Both the position numbers and the translations under genes were made by a program. Source: Vibrio mangrovi (lineage in GTDB: Bacteria > Pseudomonadota > Gammaproteobacteria > Enterobacterales > Vibrionaceae). Taken from it: a stretch of DNA of 64,000 bases. The DNA is taken from NCBI RefSeq assembly GCF_024346955.1, contig NZ_AP024883.1:2852001-2916000 (forward strand), written 5' to 3'. Each line of letters starts with the position of its first letter. Positions within the stretch are counted from its first letter, which is position 1. Under the pieces are notes generated by a model. It saw only the letters and a program-made list of their open reading frames with translations. It made no database searches and was not told where the DNA came from. Positions 43,076 through 51,957 of this stretch are shown here, piece by piece.

Positions 43076-44461
43076 TTAATCGATCTTATCCGGCTTTGCA
43101 GGACGAACCTGAATATGTATGGTGCAACCGGACAACACCAGAATAAGAATGAGTGTCACCGCATTTGCCGGAGCCTGCAGATGAAAGTCCACGGTAATCT
43201 GCCCCACCATTGCCAGAATCCCCATAAAGCATCCCAGAGCCGTTCCTTTCAGAGTCTTACTGTGTCTGCTCCTGATCGCTTTAAAACAGAGCCACACGGC
43301 AACGAATACCGGAATACTCAACACCACAACCGCAGGGATTCCGGTTTCAGCTGCAAACTGAACATAATCATTATGTGCATAGTTGTAATAGCCGATGTTG
43401 TAATGCGAATAACCGGGAAACGTGGAATAAAAACTCCCCAGACCGGTGCCGGTGAATGGATAGTCTCTGATCATATCCAGACTCCACTGAACCGCCTGAT
43501 CACGGGTTTCCGTTTCAACGGATGTCGACTCTAACCGTTGTTTCACCTTCTCCAGCCCGAACAGTGTCCCGATCAGAAACGTATCGATCACCATGATCGA
43601 AATAATGAGAGCCGTTAATGCTCTGGGCCGTTTCTTATAAAAAAACAGTGCAACGACTCCCCCAATAACGGTGACAGCAAAAAATGCGGCATTCCCCATG
43701 CGGGAACGCGTCATGATCAAAGCAATAACCATCATGATCAGACAGAGACGAATCATCATCTTGGCTGATAAAAGCGCACTGAACCAACGCCGGATGCGCA
43801 CATGCCAGGAGCCGGATTCAGACTGATGCAATTGTGAAATTATCAGTCCCGTTCCCATACACAGGCACAGCACCAGATAGTTGGCAAAATGGTTAAAATA
43901 CACAAAAGTACCAGTTGCCCGGGTGCCCTGCGGCAGCCCGAAAACCCAGCTTTTATGAGTCTGTAACAACACCGTCAGCGCACCATAAAATGCCTGAAAA
44001 GTACCACTCACAACCAGCGCATAAAGCACCATTTTTACCCGCTGTACCGAATGAATCAGAATAACGGCATTCAAAGCAAACAGCGTATAAGCAATGCCCT
44101 TAAGTAAGCCGGTATAGGTGGCATAACGGTCATAAGACAAACTACCGATATCCGCCCCGGCCCGGATATAAATCCGGGCAACATCAGGAGCAATAACGCT
44201 GAGCATTTCAACCGGCAACGGAAGTGCCTGAATCGCGACCCAGAGCTGAAAAATCCCCAGAGGAGCCAATAACCAGACAAAACGCCGGATCCTCTGCCAG
44301 GGAAACTGATACCACAGCGCACCAGTCAGCAAGAGTGTCTGAAGTGATATCCAGACTTCAAATATCGACCATGACCACATTCTGTGGCTTGCCAGCGGAA
44401 TAGGAAGCCAGACCAGCATGACTAACAGAGAGTACCAGCACCAACGTTCGATATAAGTCAT
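43076..44461 (-). CDS. O-antigen ligase/polymerase family protein (Wzy_C type), second copy
   Basis: A 461-residue protein with about 11-12 predicted helices. The Wzy_C region carries GTRATGTFVYFNHFANYL, TRSRMGNAAFF and the large periplasmic loop GTGLGSFYSTFPGYSHYN ... AHNDYVQFAAETGIP. Such proteins polymerise repeat units or ligate glycans to an acceptor. The locus already has a probable polymerase (53295-54569), so this may be the ligase or act on a protein acceptor. The start at 44461 has GAGGA about nine bases upstream. It follows the alanine-rich secreted protein gene after 69 bases. Confidence 0.85.
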   Translation of the reverse strand: MTYIERWCWYSLLVMLVWLPIPLASHRMWSWSIFEVWISLQTLLLTGALWYQFPWQRIRRFVWLLAPLGIFQLWVAIQALPLPVEMLSVIAPDVARIYIRAGADIGSLSYDRYATYTGLLKGIAYTLFALNAVILIHSVQRVKMVLYALVVSGTFQAFYGALTVLLQTHKSWVFGLPQGTRATGTFVYFNHFANYLVLCLCMGTGLIISQLHQSESGSWHVRIRRWFSALLSAKMMIRLCLIMMVIALIMTRSRMGNAAFFAVTVIGGVVALFFYKKRPRALTALIISIMVIDTFLIGTLFGLEKVKQRLESTSVETETRDQAVQWSLDMIRDYPFTGTGLGSFYSTFPGYSHYNIGYYNYAHNDYVQFAAETGIPAVVVLSIPVFVAVWLCFKAIRSRHSKTLKGTALGCFMGILAMVGQITVDFHLQAPANAVTLILILVLSGCTIHIQVRPAKPDKID

Positions 44462-44530
44462 GGAGTTATTCCTCAGAGTCAAGAGCCCTCACGGGCTTTT
44501 GACCGGAAGGAAATATAAACGGGGCCATCA

Positions 44531-45028
44531 TTAACTGGGTGAGATACCACTTCCTCTTGGGTGACGTCTGATGATGATCGGTTGCGGAGCAGGAGATTGT
44601 GTTGCGGGTCCGGCAGCAGTTGCTTCAGCAACGATGGTCGGGTCAATATTGGCCGCGATAGCCAGTTCAGGTAAAAGCGTCGCATCCAGACCTAGCTCAA
44701 GGGCCATCGATGCAATCGCCAGTGCCACTTCAGGTGCAGCATTAAAAGCAGCAGAAACCAGGCTTTCAAGGGAAACTTCCGGGGCCATAACATGCACGAT
44801 CTGAATTGCCAGAGGTGCATTCTGAGGATTTTCCTGAGCGATAAGCCGCACCACATCAACCGGACTGTTTTCAGTTAACAACTGTGCGGCCTGTTGTTCT
44901 ATCCGGGCCTGCTCTGCACTGGCAACAGAAGTTGCCTCCGGTGAAACTGAAGAATCAGGTGCAGCCAGCACGGGAAATGCCAGTCCGGCACTCCATGCCA
45001 GACCAACCGCAAATAGTTTGAATTTCAT
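44531..45028 (-). CDS. Alanine-rich secreted helical protein, unknown
   Basis: I do not recognise a named family. The 165-residue product has a signal peptide ending near VLA-APDSS and a mature part of regular amphipathic helices rich in Ala, Glu and Leu (PLAIQIVHVMAPEVSLE, PEVALAIASMALELG, TLLPELAIAANIDP) arranged like short repeats. It ends in a Pro/Arg tail (PAPQPIIIRRHPRGSG). It directly precedes the second O-antigen ligase-type gene, so it might be its partner or a glycan acceptor; that is inference only. Confidence 0.65.
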   Translation of the reverse strand: MKFKLFAVGLAWSAGLAFPVLAAPDSSVSPEATSVASAEQARIEQQAAQLLTENSPVDVVRLIAQENPQNAPLAIQIVHVMAPEVSLESLVSAAFNAAPEVALAIASMALELGLDATLLPELAIAANIDPTIVAEATAAGPATQSPAPQPIIIRRHPRGSGISPS

Positions 45029-45273
45029 AACAGTTCCCCATAGTTATATGCCCAAATAGTTATATACCCAATTGACCTCAAGATGCGGAGGCTGGAATAT
45101 TCATTCAGATGAACATTTATTCATCAGACAGGTATGACTATATGATTTGGGGATTTGATAAGGCAAGCAAATCAATCAGTAATAGTTATAAATATTAATA
45201 ATGAGACAGATGTATTACGGAGTGTTCATTCGTGCGACCCGGAAATAGCATTCAGACAAAGTATTTATCCGTT
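45029..45273. other. Intergenic region between distal and proximal EPS genes
   Basis: About 245 bases containing a copy of the dispersed repeat (45061-45085, TATACCCAATTGACCTCAAG) and AT-rich sequence. It probably holds a promoter for the alanine-rich protein gene, making the distal EPS genes a second transcript. Confidence 0.45.
45061..45093. repeat. Dispersed palindromic repeat, half copy
   Basis: ATATACCCAATTGACCTCAAGATGCGG matches the left arm and the conserved GATGC centre of the family; a clear right arm is missing. Confidence 0.6.
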
Positions 45274-45321
45274 ATACCAATCGCAATAATTATCTGACCA
45301 TTTAATTACTGCGATTGGTAT
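45274..45321. repeat. Inverted repeat ATACCAATCGCA at the end of the EPS deacetylase gene
   Basis: 12-bp perfect arms at 45274-45285 and 45310-45321 enclose 24 AT-rich bases. The right arm touches the stop codon of the deacetylase. It could fold in the mRNA 3' end or be a second dispersed repeat family; no other copy was seen in this window. Confidence 0.65.
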
Positions 45322-46154
45322 TATTCAGATGAGTGTTGATGTACATAGTCCACAATATTTTTATAAGTACTGACCCAATACTTTTCCTGATTGTCAGCCA
45401 GATATTGCACCAGTTTCTGATGATCTTCTTTGGTGACCGATAAATAATCACCACCGACACCATGGAATTTAATACATATAATTTTAGTCTGCCGGTTTCC
45501 GGCTGCTTTTCTGATGAAGTCAATCAATTGCTGAGCAGAAACACCATGAGGAGACCAGTAAAATTCTTCCTGCTTTGATAATGTCCGGCCATAAATTCCG
45601 GTCACGACAGAACGAATCTCTGGCAGATAATCTCCGCCACCGGTAACGGTATCACCACATGGGATCGTAAATGTTCTTCTTTGCTGTCCATCCAGTAAGA
45701 ATAAAAACGTATTTGCCAGCTTCACTTCCGCCAGCATCGATTCCGGGGTTCTCCGATCCAGATCAGCATAAGGCTTCATCCATGTCCTTCCCTTTTTAAC
45801 CGAACATGAATGATACAGGGTATGATTGCCAAGTTCATGACCGTTCCGGGCGGCCTTTTTCCATAATTCCACCCGCTCATCCTGAAGCGTCAGAGAAGTG
45901 GGAAGCAGGTAAAAAGACCCTTTAATCCCGTATTTATCCAGAACCGGCAACGCATTTTCCAGTTGAGATGGCAACGCATCATCATACGACAGATTCACTG
46001 CAATATGCGCCCCGTTCGGGAAAGTTATTTCCCCGGCACTGACCCGATAAGAACTAAGGAAAATCAGAACGCCAAAACAAAACCAGAGCAATCTCAGGTT
46101 TATGGCAAAAATGTTTCTTATCCCGGTCATACGTGCTGTTCCACCTTTCAACAT
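45321..46154 (-). CDS. NodB-type polysaccharide deacetylase
   Basis: A 277-residue protein from the ATG at 46154, which overlaps the stop of the upstream acyltransferase gene; an alternative ATG is 46130. It has a signal anchor (about residues 14-40) and then a compact NodB domain: VNLSYDDALPSQLENALPVL (metal aspartates), GSFYLLP, and HELGNHTLYHS with the H-x3-H metal pair. It probably removes acetyl groups from the exopolysaccharide in the periplasm. The family motif TFDDG appears as LSYDDA. Confidence 0.85.
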   Translation of the reverse strand: MLKGGTARMTGIRNIFAINLRLLWFCFGVLIFLSSYRVSAGEITFPNGAHIAVNLSYDDALPSQLENALPVLDKYGIKGSFYLLPTSLTLQDERVELWKKAARNGHELGNHTLYHSCSVKKGRTWMKPYADLDRRTPESMLAEVKLANTFLFLLDGQQRRTFTIPCGDTVTGGGDYLPEIRSVVTGIYGRTLSKQEEFYWSPHGVSAQQLIDFIRKAAGNRQTKIICIKFHGVGGDYLSVTKEDHQKLVQYLADNQEKYWVSTYKNIVDYVHQHSSE

Positions 46155-46591
46155 GACTCTTTCGGTAAAATCCCCAGCCGGTTGAGCTGAATCCCTTCTT
46201 TCTTCACCACTGCGGGGTTCCCGGCCACCAGCGTGTTGGGCGGCACATCTTTTGTCACGACGGCACCGGCTGCCACAATACACGAATCGCCGATTGTCAC
46301 CCCCGGCAGAATGAGTGAATTACATCCGATATGGCAGTTTTTACCGATGCGCACATCCGCTTTTAAGTGACGACACATATCGTGAGCCAGGATTGCGACC
46401 CCAAAAGCAACATACGTCCCTTCATCAATGTAAATGCCATCTCCGTTCCGTTTATCAATTTTGGCTTTCAGTGAAATCCTTGCCGTTGCATCGATATGCG
46501 TTCCGAAAAATTTATTGAGATACCACACATTCACAGACAGCAGACGTTGTCTGAGCTGAATTTGTATAAAGTCTTTGATTTTCTTCATCAT
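46148..46591 (-). CDS. Left-handed beta-helix acyltransferase
   Basis: A 147-residue hexapeptide-repeat protein: ADVRIGKNCHIGCNSLILPGVTIGDSCIVAAGAVVTKDVPPNTLVAGNPA. The catalytic-type histidine is in AILAHD. It resembles serine O-acetyltransferase/maltose acetyltransferase-like enzymes and likely O- or N-acetylates a sugar in the cytoplasm. It lies between pssE and the deacetylase, so acetyl addition and removal are encoded side by side. Confidence 0.85.
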   Translation of the reverse strand: MMKKIKDFIQIQLRQRLLSVNVWYLNKFFGTHIDATARISLKAKIDKRNGDGIYIDEGTYVAFGVAILAHDMCRHLKADVRIGKNCHIGCNSLILPGVTIGDSCIVAAGAVVTKDVPPNTLVAGNPAVVKKEGIQLNRLGILPKESC

Positions 46592-46625
46592 GGTTAATCT
46601 ACTCAGAATCCGTGCCAGCCATCAA

Positions 46626-47096
46626 TCAGCTGGCCAGTGACAGAATATACTGTGCCAGTTGATCCCGTTCCGGTGTGTCCAGTCCTTCCGGAGCCTGTAA
46701 TGCCTGATAATCCATGAGTAAATCTTCGAGCTCTTTTTCATTCCGGGCGGTATAGATACCTTTCACATTGGAAAATGAATTCAGTGTATCCAACTGATGA
46801 TCATTCCGGTGTTCCTGATACTGTGCCAGCCGGGGGAAAATAATTAAGGGCTTGCGAATGCGCAGACAGTTAATAATCGTTCCCATGCCTGCATGAGAGA
46901 TGATTAATTCAGACTGGCGAAACTGTTCATCCAGTTCATCCGGTGCAAAAAATTTTGCACTCTGAATCACCTTCGCCTGATAGTCGGAATCGCCAATCTG
47001 ACTACAAACATCCAGTTGATACTTTTCAGCCAGTTGATCCACGGTCTGAACCAGACGATCAAAAGGCAGTTGTGTGCCTACGGTTAAAAAAATCAT
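46626..47096 (-). CDS. PssE/Alg13-like glycosyltransferase catalytic subunit
   Basis: A 156-residue protein beginning MIFLTVGTQLPFDRLV and containing SHAGMGTIINCL and PLIIFPR, the nucleotide-sugar-binding half of a GT28/GT1-type enzyme (Alg13-like). The start at 47096 overlaps the pssD stop by four bases (ATGA), as in rhizobial pssD-pssE and streptococcal epsD-epsE pairs. The membrane-bound partner is encoded directly upstream. In Rhizobium, PssDE transfers glucuronic acid. Confidence 0.85.
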   Translation of the reverse strand: MIFLTVGTQLPFDRLVQTVDQLAEKYQLDVCSQIGDSDYQAKVIQSAKFFAPDELDEQFRQSELIISHAGMGTIINCLRIRKPLIIFPRLAQYQEHRNDHQLDTLNSFSNVKGIYTARNEKELEDLLMDYQALQAPEGLDTPERDQLAQYILSLAS

Positions 47097-47542
47097 ATTA
47101 CTCTTCCCTGATAAGTCACCTGATGAGACTCTGCAACCTCGCGCCACTGCGATACCACATGGATACGGAACTTCGCAGCCAGTCTCCCCGATAACGATAA
47201 TTTTTTCGAATTGGCAATACTGTCAACCCAGACCGTTTTCACCCCGGTCATTTTGCTCAGTATCGCCATAACCAGTCCGGGAGCAGCACCCGTCGTGACA
47301 ACCAGAGACGGACGCTCCTTTCTCAGAATTTTCAGACACTGGAATACCACTTTAATCGCCAGATATGCCGTATCACGGCTGAAATCAGAGATCTGGTAAT
47401 AACGCTCTCCCGCCATAAAACCCGGCTGTTTATCATAAGTACCGGCGATAATTCTCTCGCAGCTATCCAGTTTCTCGGATAACAGACTCAACTGGACGAA
47501 GTGACCGCCCGGAGAAGCAACCAACAACACCTTATTCTTCAT
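47093..47542 (-). CDS. PssD/Alg14-like glycosyltransferase membrane subunit
   Basis: A 149-residue protein beginning MKNKVLLVASPGGHFVQL, with VVTTGAAPGL in the middle, as in Alg14-type subunits that recruit the PssE/Alg13 half to the membrane. The start at 47542 has GAGG six bases upstream and overlaps the end of the preceding lyase gene by 11 bases. With the next gene it forms one split glycosyltransferase. Confidence 0.85.
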   Translation of the reverse strand: MKNKVLLVASPGGHFVQLSLLSEKLDSCERIIAGTYDKQPGFMAGERYYQISDFSRDTAYLAIKVVFQCLKILRKERPSLVVTTGAAPGLVMAILSKMTGVKTVWVDSIANSKKLSLSGRLAAKFRIHVVSQWREVAESHQVTYQGRVI

Positions 47543-48287
47543 TTTTAACCTCACTGATCGTCAACGCGTTATATTCGATTCCCATCAGCTCATCGATATT
47601 TTTGTCGCGATATAAACCAAATTTAAAATAGTGGTAATAGTCGTTAATCATAATGTCATCGGAGAAATCAAACGGATGCCGTACACCATCAACATCGCAC
47701 CACCCTGAGACTTGTCCATCCGTTTCGTAAAGCCAGTGCACCTGAGTCCGACATGAAATTTGCTGATTCGGCAGAACGGGAATTCTTTCATCATGATTGG
47801 CTGAGTGCAGAACCAGATAGAGCCGGTCATCATATTCCAGCTGATATGACAATGGCGGAGAACTGCTTTTATAATTCGACCATGTTTCACCTTTTCTTGG
47901 ATCAGGCTGATCATGCCACTGGGCAACAATGACCCAGACGCCATCCCAGCCTTCGGAAAACACCGGGGAATCCAGAAGCCTGAAGGAGAACTGATAAAGG
48001 ACGGTATCACCGATCTGATACGGACTCTGAACACTCATTTCTGAACGTTCGCCGTTAAAAATATAAGAGTTGTTATCCGTCAGAATAAACTGCACACCAT
48101 CATCTTTAATGGCGATGGCTTTCTTATTGGCTTCAAGAAAGAGCTCGTCTGCGGGCTGGTTAAACCCAATCGCCCGTTTCACTTCGGCTGCGTACTGTTC
48201 ATCACTACAACAAGCAGCCATTGCGTTCACCGGATAACTGACGGAAACCCAGGTGAGACATAAATATAAAATTTTCCTGATCATCAT
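47532..48287 (-). CDS. Heparin lyase I-type polysaccharide lyase-like protein, periplasmic
   Basis: A 251-residue protein with a signal peptide ending near NAMA. The region TVLYQFSFRLLD, VIVAQWHDQPDP, SPPLSYQLEYDDRLYLVLHS and GLYRDKN fits the concanavalin-like fold of the Polysacc_lyase family (heparin lyase I, PF14099). Such enzymes cleave uronic acid-containing chains. Inside an EPS operon it may trim or clear polymer in the periplasm, as AlgL does in alginate systems. Catalytic residues are not certain, and it might be a binding protein with the same fold. Confidence 0.68.
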   Translation of the reverse strand: MMIRKILYLCLTWVSVSYPVNAMAACCSDEQYAAEVKRAIGFNQPADELFLEANKKAIAIKDDGVQFILTDNNSYIFNGERSEMSVQSPYQIGDTVLYQFSFRLLDSPVFSEGWDGVWVIVAQWHDQPDPRKGETWSNYKSSSPPLSYQLEYDDRLYLVLHSANHDERIPVLPNQQISCRTQVHWLYETDGQVSGWCDVDGVRHPFDFSDDIMINDYYHYFKFGLYRDKNIDELMGIEYNALTISEVKNEE

Positions 48288-48296
48288 GACCTAACC

Positions 48297-49322
48297 TTAA
48301 CTGACATATAATTTTTCTAAGCGGGGCATTACCACCGACACATCGTAATCTTTTTGATAGAGCTTTCTCGCATTGTCAGCCATTGCTGACAGAGATTTGT
48401 CATTCAATGCCTGACGCATGATCTCTGTTAGCTGTTCTACGTTGCCGGGCTCCACCAGATAGCCGGTTTGCCCCGGAACAATAACCTCAGGAATACCACC
48501 AACCGGCGTTGAAAGAACCGGCAGTCCGGAAGCCATTGCTTCAAGGATCACAACCGGTAATCCTTCGTTGTATGACGGTAAAACCAGCAGTTGTGTCCCG
48601 GCCATCAACTGGGCTTTTTTCTCACTATCGACCCAGCCGTGAAATACCACCTGTTTTTCGACCCCACAATCAGTGACAGCCTGTTGAAAGCGAGCAACAT
48701 CGCCACCACCACCGACATGCAGCACGACTTCCGGTAAATCCTGCAACGCAGTCAGCAGATCAAAAATCCCTTTCCGGTCAATTAATGCGCCCAGAAACAG
48801 CACATGATTTTTCTGTCCCTCCGACTCAGGATGCGGTGCAACAACAGCAAAATTAGGTAATACGATCAGATTAGCTTCCTGCGGAGACTCAAGAATAGAT
48901 TCAATATACTCACGCCATGTATCCGAGAGCACAATAAAAGCATCTGCGGTGTAAATCAGATCCCGAATCTTCTGTTGCACTACATCATTGCTGGCCAGAT
49001 AGAATTTCTTGAATTCAGAACCATGTAAATGAACCAGAACTTTACGCCCGAAAAAATGAGCGACCTTGAGATACAGTCTTTTACGCCAGAAGCTCCCTTT
49101 ATAAGACATATGTAAATGGAAAATGCGATCTCCGGGAAGCAGGGACAACCAGAAAACAATCCATAGCCCCCAGCAGGCGAGCCACAGATCAAGTAATTTA
49201 TTTCCGCCCTTGTGGCTGATAAACCGCCGATAACGGAATTGCTGGTTCAGGTTGATGTTCAGATTCTTAATCACAGCATCGATCCCGCCATTCTGGCCGG
49301 TTCCCAATACGATAATATCCAT
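48297..49322 (-). CDS. Family 4 glycosyltransferase
   Basis: A 341-residue GT-B protein. The donor-binding half has VLFLGALIDRKGIFDLL and the family signature PSYNEGLPVVILEAMASGLPVLSTPVGGIPE (E-x7-E). The N-terminal half has VLVHLHGSEF. It adds one sugar to the undecaprenyl-linked repeat unit at the inner face of the membrane. Its stop and the lyase start are separated by nine bases. Confidence 0.92.
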   Translation of the reverse strand: MDIIVLGTGQNGGIDAVIKNLNINLNQQFRYRRFISHKGGNKLLDLWLACWGLWIVFWLSLLPGDRIFHLHMSYKGSFWRKRLYLKVAHFFGRKVLVHLHGSEFKKFYLASNDVVQQKIRDLIYTADAFIVLSDTWREYIESILESPQEANLIVLPNFAVVAPHPESEGQKNHVLFLGALIDRKGIFDLLTALQDLPEVVLHVGGGGDVARFQQAVTDCGVEKQVVFHGWVDSEKKAQLMAGTQLLVLPSYNEGLPVVILEAMASGLPVLSTPVGGIPEVIVPGQTGYLVEPGNVEQLTEIMRQALNDKSLSAMADNARKLYQKDYDVSVVMPRLEKLYVS

Positions 49323-49328
49323 GCTCAG

Positions 49329-49868
49329 TCACTCACTCCATGGGTTAAAAACAAAATCAGCAGAGCCTTTTTCTGAAACAACTTTGGCAGGAATTCCGGC
49401 AACAATGGCATTATCAGGAACATCCTTTGTAACTACCGCATTGGCACCGACAACGACGTTATTTCCGATATTGATACCCCCGAGAATACAGCATCCGGTT
49501 CCCAGATAGACGTTATCCCCGATGACCGGCCATTCACCATTTTTTCCGGCAATCGTAACGTTATGTACAATCGTCGCATTCCGGCCGATTCTCACATGCT
49601 CTCCCCAGGTCGTTCCGAAAACATGATGCATTCTCAGCCCCGGTCCAATCGTGGCCCGGTAATTGACATCACTGGTATAAATAACCTTGGATACTTTATA
49701 GAAGAGGATAAAGAAGAGATTGAGTACCGGGATTTTCCGACCATGCTTCGCCAGTCGCATCAGCAGGACAAAACGAAATCCTTTCTGGCTGAGAAAAGCC
49801 TTTACGAATAACAACAAGCTATATTTTCCATACCAGCGAAATACATCCGCCCTGATATTATTCCACAT
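49329..49868 (-). CDS. Serine acetyltransferase-like hexapeptide acyltransferase
   Basis: A 179-residue protein with an N-terminal helical region and a C-terminal left-handed beta-helix (ATIGPGLRMHHVFGTTW, then GDNVYLGTGCCILGGINIGNNVVVGANAVVTKDVPDNAIVAG). The histidine pair MHH is typical of CysE-type active sites. In EPS loci such proteins O-acetylate sugars (compare V. cholerae VpsC and VpsG). It is the second acyltransferase of the locus and lies between two GT4 genes. Confidence 0.85.
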   Translation of the reverse strand: MWNNIRADVFRWYGKYSLLLFVKAFLSQKGFRFVLLMRLAKHGRKIPVLNLFFILFYKVSKVIYTSDVNYRATIGPGLRMHHVFGTTWGEHVRIGRNATIVHNVTIAGKNGEWPVIGDNVYLGTGCCILGGINIGNNVVVGANAVVTKDVPDNAIVAGIPAKVVSEKGSADFVFNPWSE

Positions 49869-49879
49869 ACCACTAACCT

Positions 49880-50974
49880 TTAAACCAATGCTTCAAACAG
49901 TGTTTTATATTGTTCACTAATCACACTTTCAGAAAATTGCGCCGCTCTTTCCAGACGGGCTTCATAACGACAGGATGGCGTATCCAGTTCCCGGATAATC
50001 GACTCCGCCAGTCCGGCACTGTCTCCGACAGTGACCAGCCGGCCAAATTTCCCGTCTTGTAAAATTTCAGCAGGGCCGCTGCGGCAATCCGTCGACACAA
50101 CCGGCAGACCGAACGCCAAAGCTTCAACAATAACGTTGCCAAATCCTTCCCAGGCAGAAGAAAGTACAAACAGATCTGCCCGGGCATAATAGCTTTCCAC
50201 CTGATCCGAAAAACCGACAAAGGTGATATACGGCTGCAACTGATGTTGCTCTATATATCCTTCTAATCTGGACATTTCCGCCGAGTCATGAGTACCACCG
50301 ACAATCATCACCTGTATATCATGCCGGTGTTGTATTTCTATCAGCTCACGGACAGCCCCAAGTAAAGTCATGTAATCTTTCTGCGGAGTCACCCGCCCGA
50401 CAGCCAGAATGGTTTTCCGCTCACCATCCTGCAAACCAGAGCCCACAGCCGGATGATGAAAACGAACCGGATTATGGATAAAACAGCATTTATCGGCACG
50501 CTTAACCAATGGAACAATATCTCTCATTACGCCTTCGGAAACAGCGACAACTTTATCTGCCATCCGGTAAAGAAACTGAACAATCAGGCGGACTTTCAAG
50601 CGGGTCAATGCCGGTTTATGCCGGAAATGTTCAATGATCGAGGCATGTTCACTCACCACTACTTTGGCCTTATGGCGGGCCAGAAATGCAGACAGAAGAC
50701 AAGCTGCATTGGTATCCGGATATGCCGAAAGTATCACGTCAGGCTCAAAGTCATTGATGACCTGTTTAAAACTGAACAGACTCAAGAAAGTTCTCTTCGC
50801 GTCCAGACTCCGGACCGGAATATTTTCTTTCAGCAATGTTTCGTAACTGGCACCATCACGCCGGTCAGTTACGAATAAAACTTCATTATCTGACATCAGC
50901 GTTCTGGCAACTGATAAAAAGACCTGCTCCGCACCACCAAATCCCATGTAGGAAATACGAAAAATAATTCTCAT
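49880..50974 (-). CDS. Family 4 glycosyltransferase
   Basis: A 364-residue GT-B protein beginning MRIIFRISYMGFGGAEQVFL, with VGRVTPQKDYMTLL and the donor signature SAWEGFGNVIVEALAFGLPVVSTDCRSGPAEIL. The start at 50974 overlaps the previous stop (ATGA), so the two are translationally coupled; a longer frame to 51022 is not needed. It should add one sugar to the growing repeat unit. Confidence 0.92.
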   Translation of the reverse strand: MRIIFRISYMGFGGAEQVFLSVARTLMSDNEVLFVTDRRDGASYETLLKENIPVRSLDAKRTFLSLFSFKQVINDFEPDVILSAYPDTNAACLLSAFLARHKAKVVVSEHASIIEHFRHKPALTRLKVRLIVQFLYRMADKVVAVSEGVMRDIVPLVKRADKCCFIHNPVRFHHPAVGSGLQDGERKTILAVGRVTPQKDYMTLLGAVRELIEIQHRHDIQVMIVGGTHDSAEMSRLEGYIEQHQLQPYITFVGFSDQVESYYARADLFVLSSAWEGFGNVIVEALAFGLPVVSTDCRSGPAEILQDGKFGRLVTVGDSAGLAESIIRELDTPSCRYEARLERAAQFSESVISEQYKTLFEALV

Positions 50975-51957
50975 CGGCGTTTCATCCTGTGACCGAAAAA
51001 GTAAAGAGAAGGAAAAAGACAAATCATCGTTTTGCGGCGTGACAACAATCCCGTGGAATACAACCTGAAAATTGTAATCACCGGGAGACGTTTCACCTGA
51101 CGAAAGAAACGCAAGAATGGCATGGTTCGTTTTCCTGCCGAATGAAACATGTAATACAAATTGGCATCGACAACTTTTTTTAGTTTCTCTGAACCACTTT
51201 TTTCTGCATCACTTATGTTCAAGTCATCCCGTTTTAAGGCATTAAAGTTATCAAGGAAATCGCGGACCTGCTGACACTGTTCCATCGTCACCCGGGAAAT
51301 TGCACTGGTTTCACCAATCCGGTAACGATAGAGTTCCTGCTCACTGGTATAAAATGTCGTGGCTTGTGCGTAAACTGTACACAGGTACATCAGGTCTTCA
51401 CAGTATTTGATCCCGGCAGGGAAAGAAGCACTTTTTGCCAGATCGGCTCTGATTAACCGGCACATCACCAGCCAGACAAATGATGACACCGCGCCTTCCA
51501 ATGCCCGCTCTCTTGGATTCATTCCCCGGTAACGGTTTACATGTCCGGAACCCAGAATGTTTCCAACCTGCTCCCGATAGGTCTTATAGCCAAATTCAAA
51601 AACATCGACATCCGGATGCTGTTGAATCAATTCATACAGGCGGAAAATATAATCATTCTGAACTTCATCATCAGCATCTACGAAAGTGACATAACGCCCC
51701 TGAGCCAGACTTAACCCTGTATTTCTGGCGACACTGACACCTGCATTTGGCTGATAGTGATAATGCAACAGACCGGATGCCAGTTGCTGAGGGAATTCGG
51801 CTGCTAACTGAGATCCGGTCCTGTCACTTGAACCATCATCAACCACAATGACCTCAAAGCCGTTATCCTGTGCCGGACTGCTGGCAAAAACAGACCGTAA
51901 TGTCTGAGGTAAAGTTTCTGCTGCGTTATATGCAGGAATAATGATGCTAACTTCCAT
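50971..51957 (-). CDS. Family 2 glycosyltransferase
   Basis: A 328-residue GT-A protein beginning MEVSIIIPAYNAAETL, with VIVVDDGSSDRT and the metal-binding D-x-D in YVTFVDADDEVQND. It adds one sugar from a nucleotide donor. It overlaps the end of the flippase gene by 11 bases and the following GT4 gene by four, so these genes form one tight transcript. Confidence 0.93.
   Translation of the reverse strand: MEVSIIIPAYNAAETLPQTLRSVFASSPAQDNGFEVIVVDDGSSDRTGSQLAAEFPQQLASGLLHYHYQPNAGVSVARNTGLSLAQGRYVTFVDADDEVQNDYIFRLYELIQQHPDVDVFEFGYKTYREQVGNILGSGHVNRYRGMNPRERALEGAVSSFVWLVMCRLIRADLAKSASFPAGIKYCEDLMYLCTVYAQATTFYTSEQELYRYRIGETSAISRVTMEQCQQVRDFLDNFNALKRDDLNISDAEKSGSEKLKKVVDANLYYMFHSAGKRTMPFLRFFRQVKRLPVITIFRLYSTGLLSRRKTMICLFPSLYFFGHRMKRR

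Noticed and set aside
44479..44685. 68-codon minus-strand frame between the alanine-rich protein and the ligase-type gene
   Set aside because: It overlaps the end of the alanine-rich protein in another frame, has no signal or motif and no good start.
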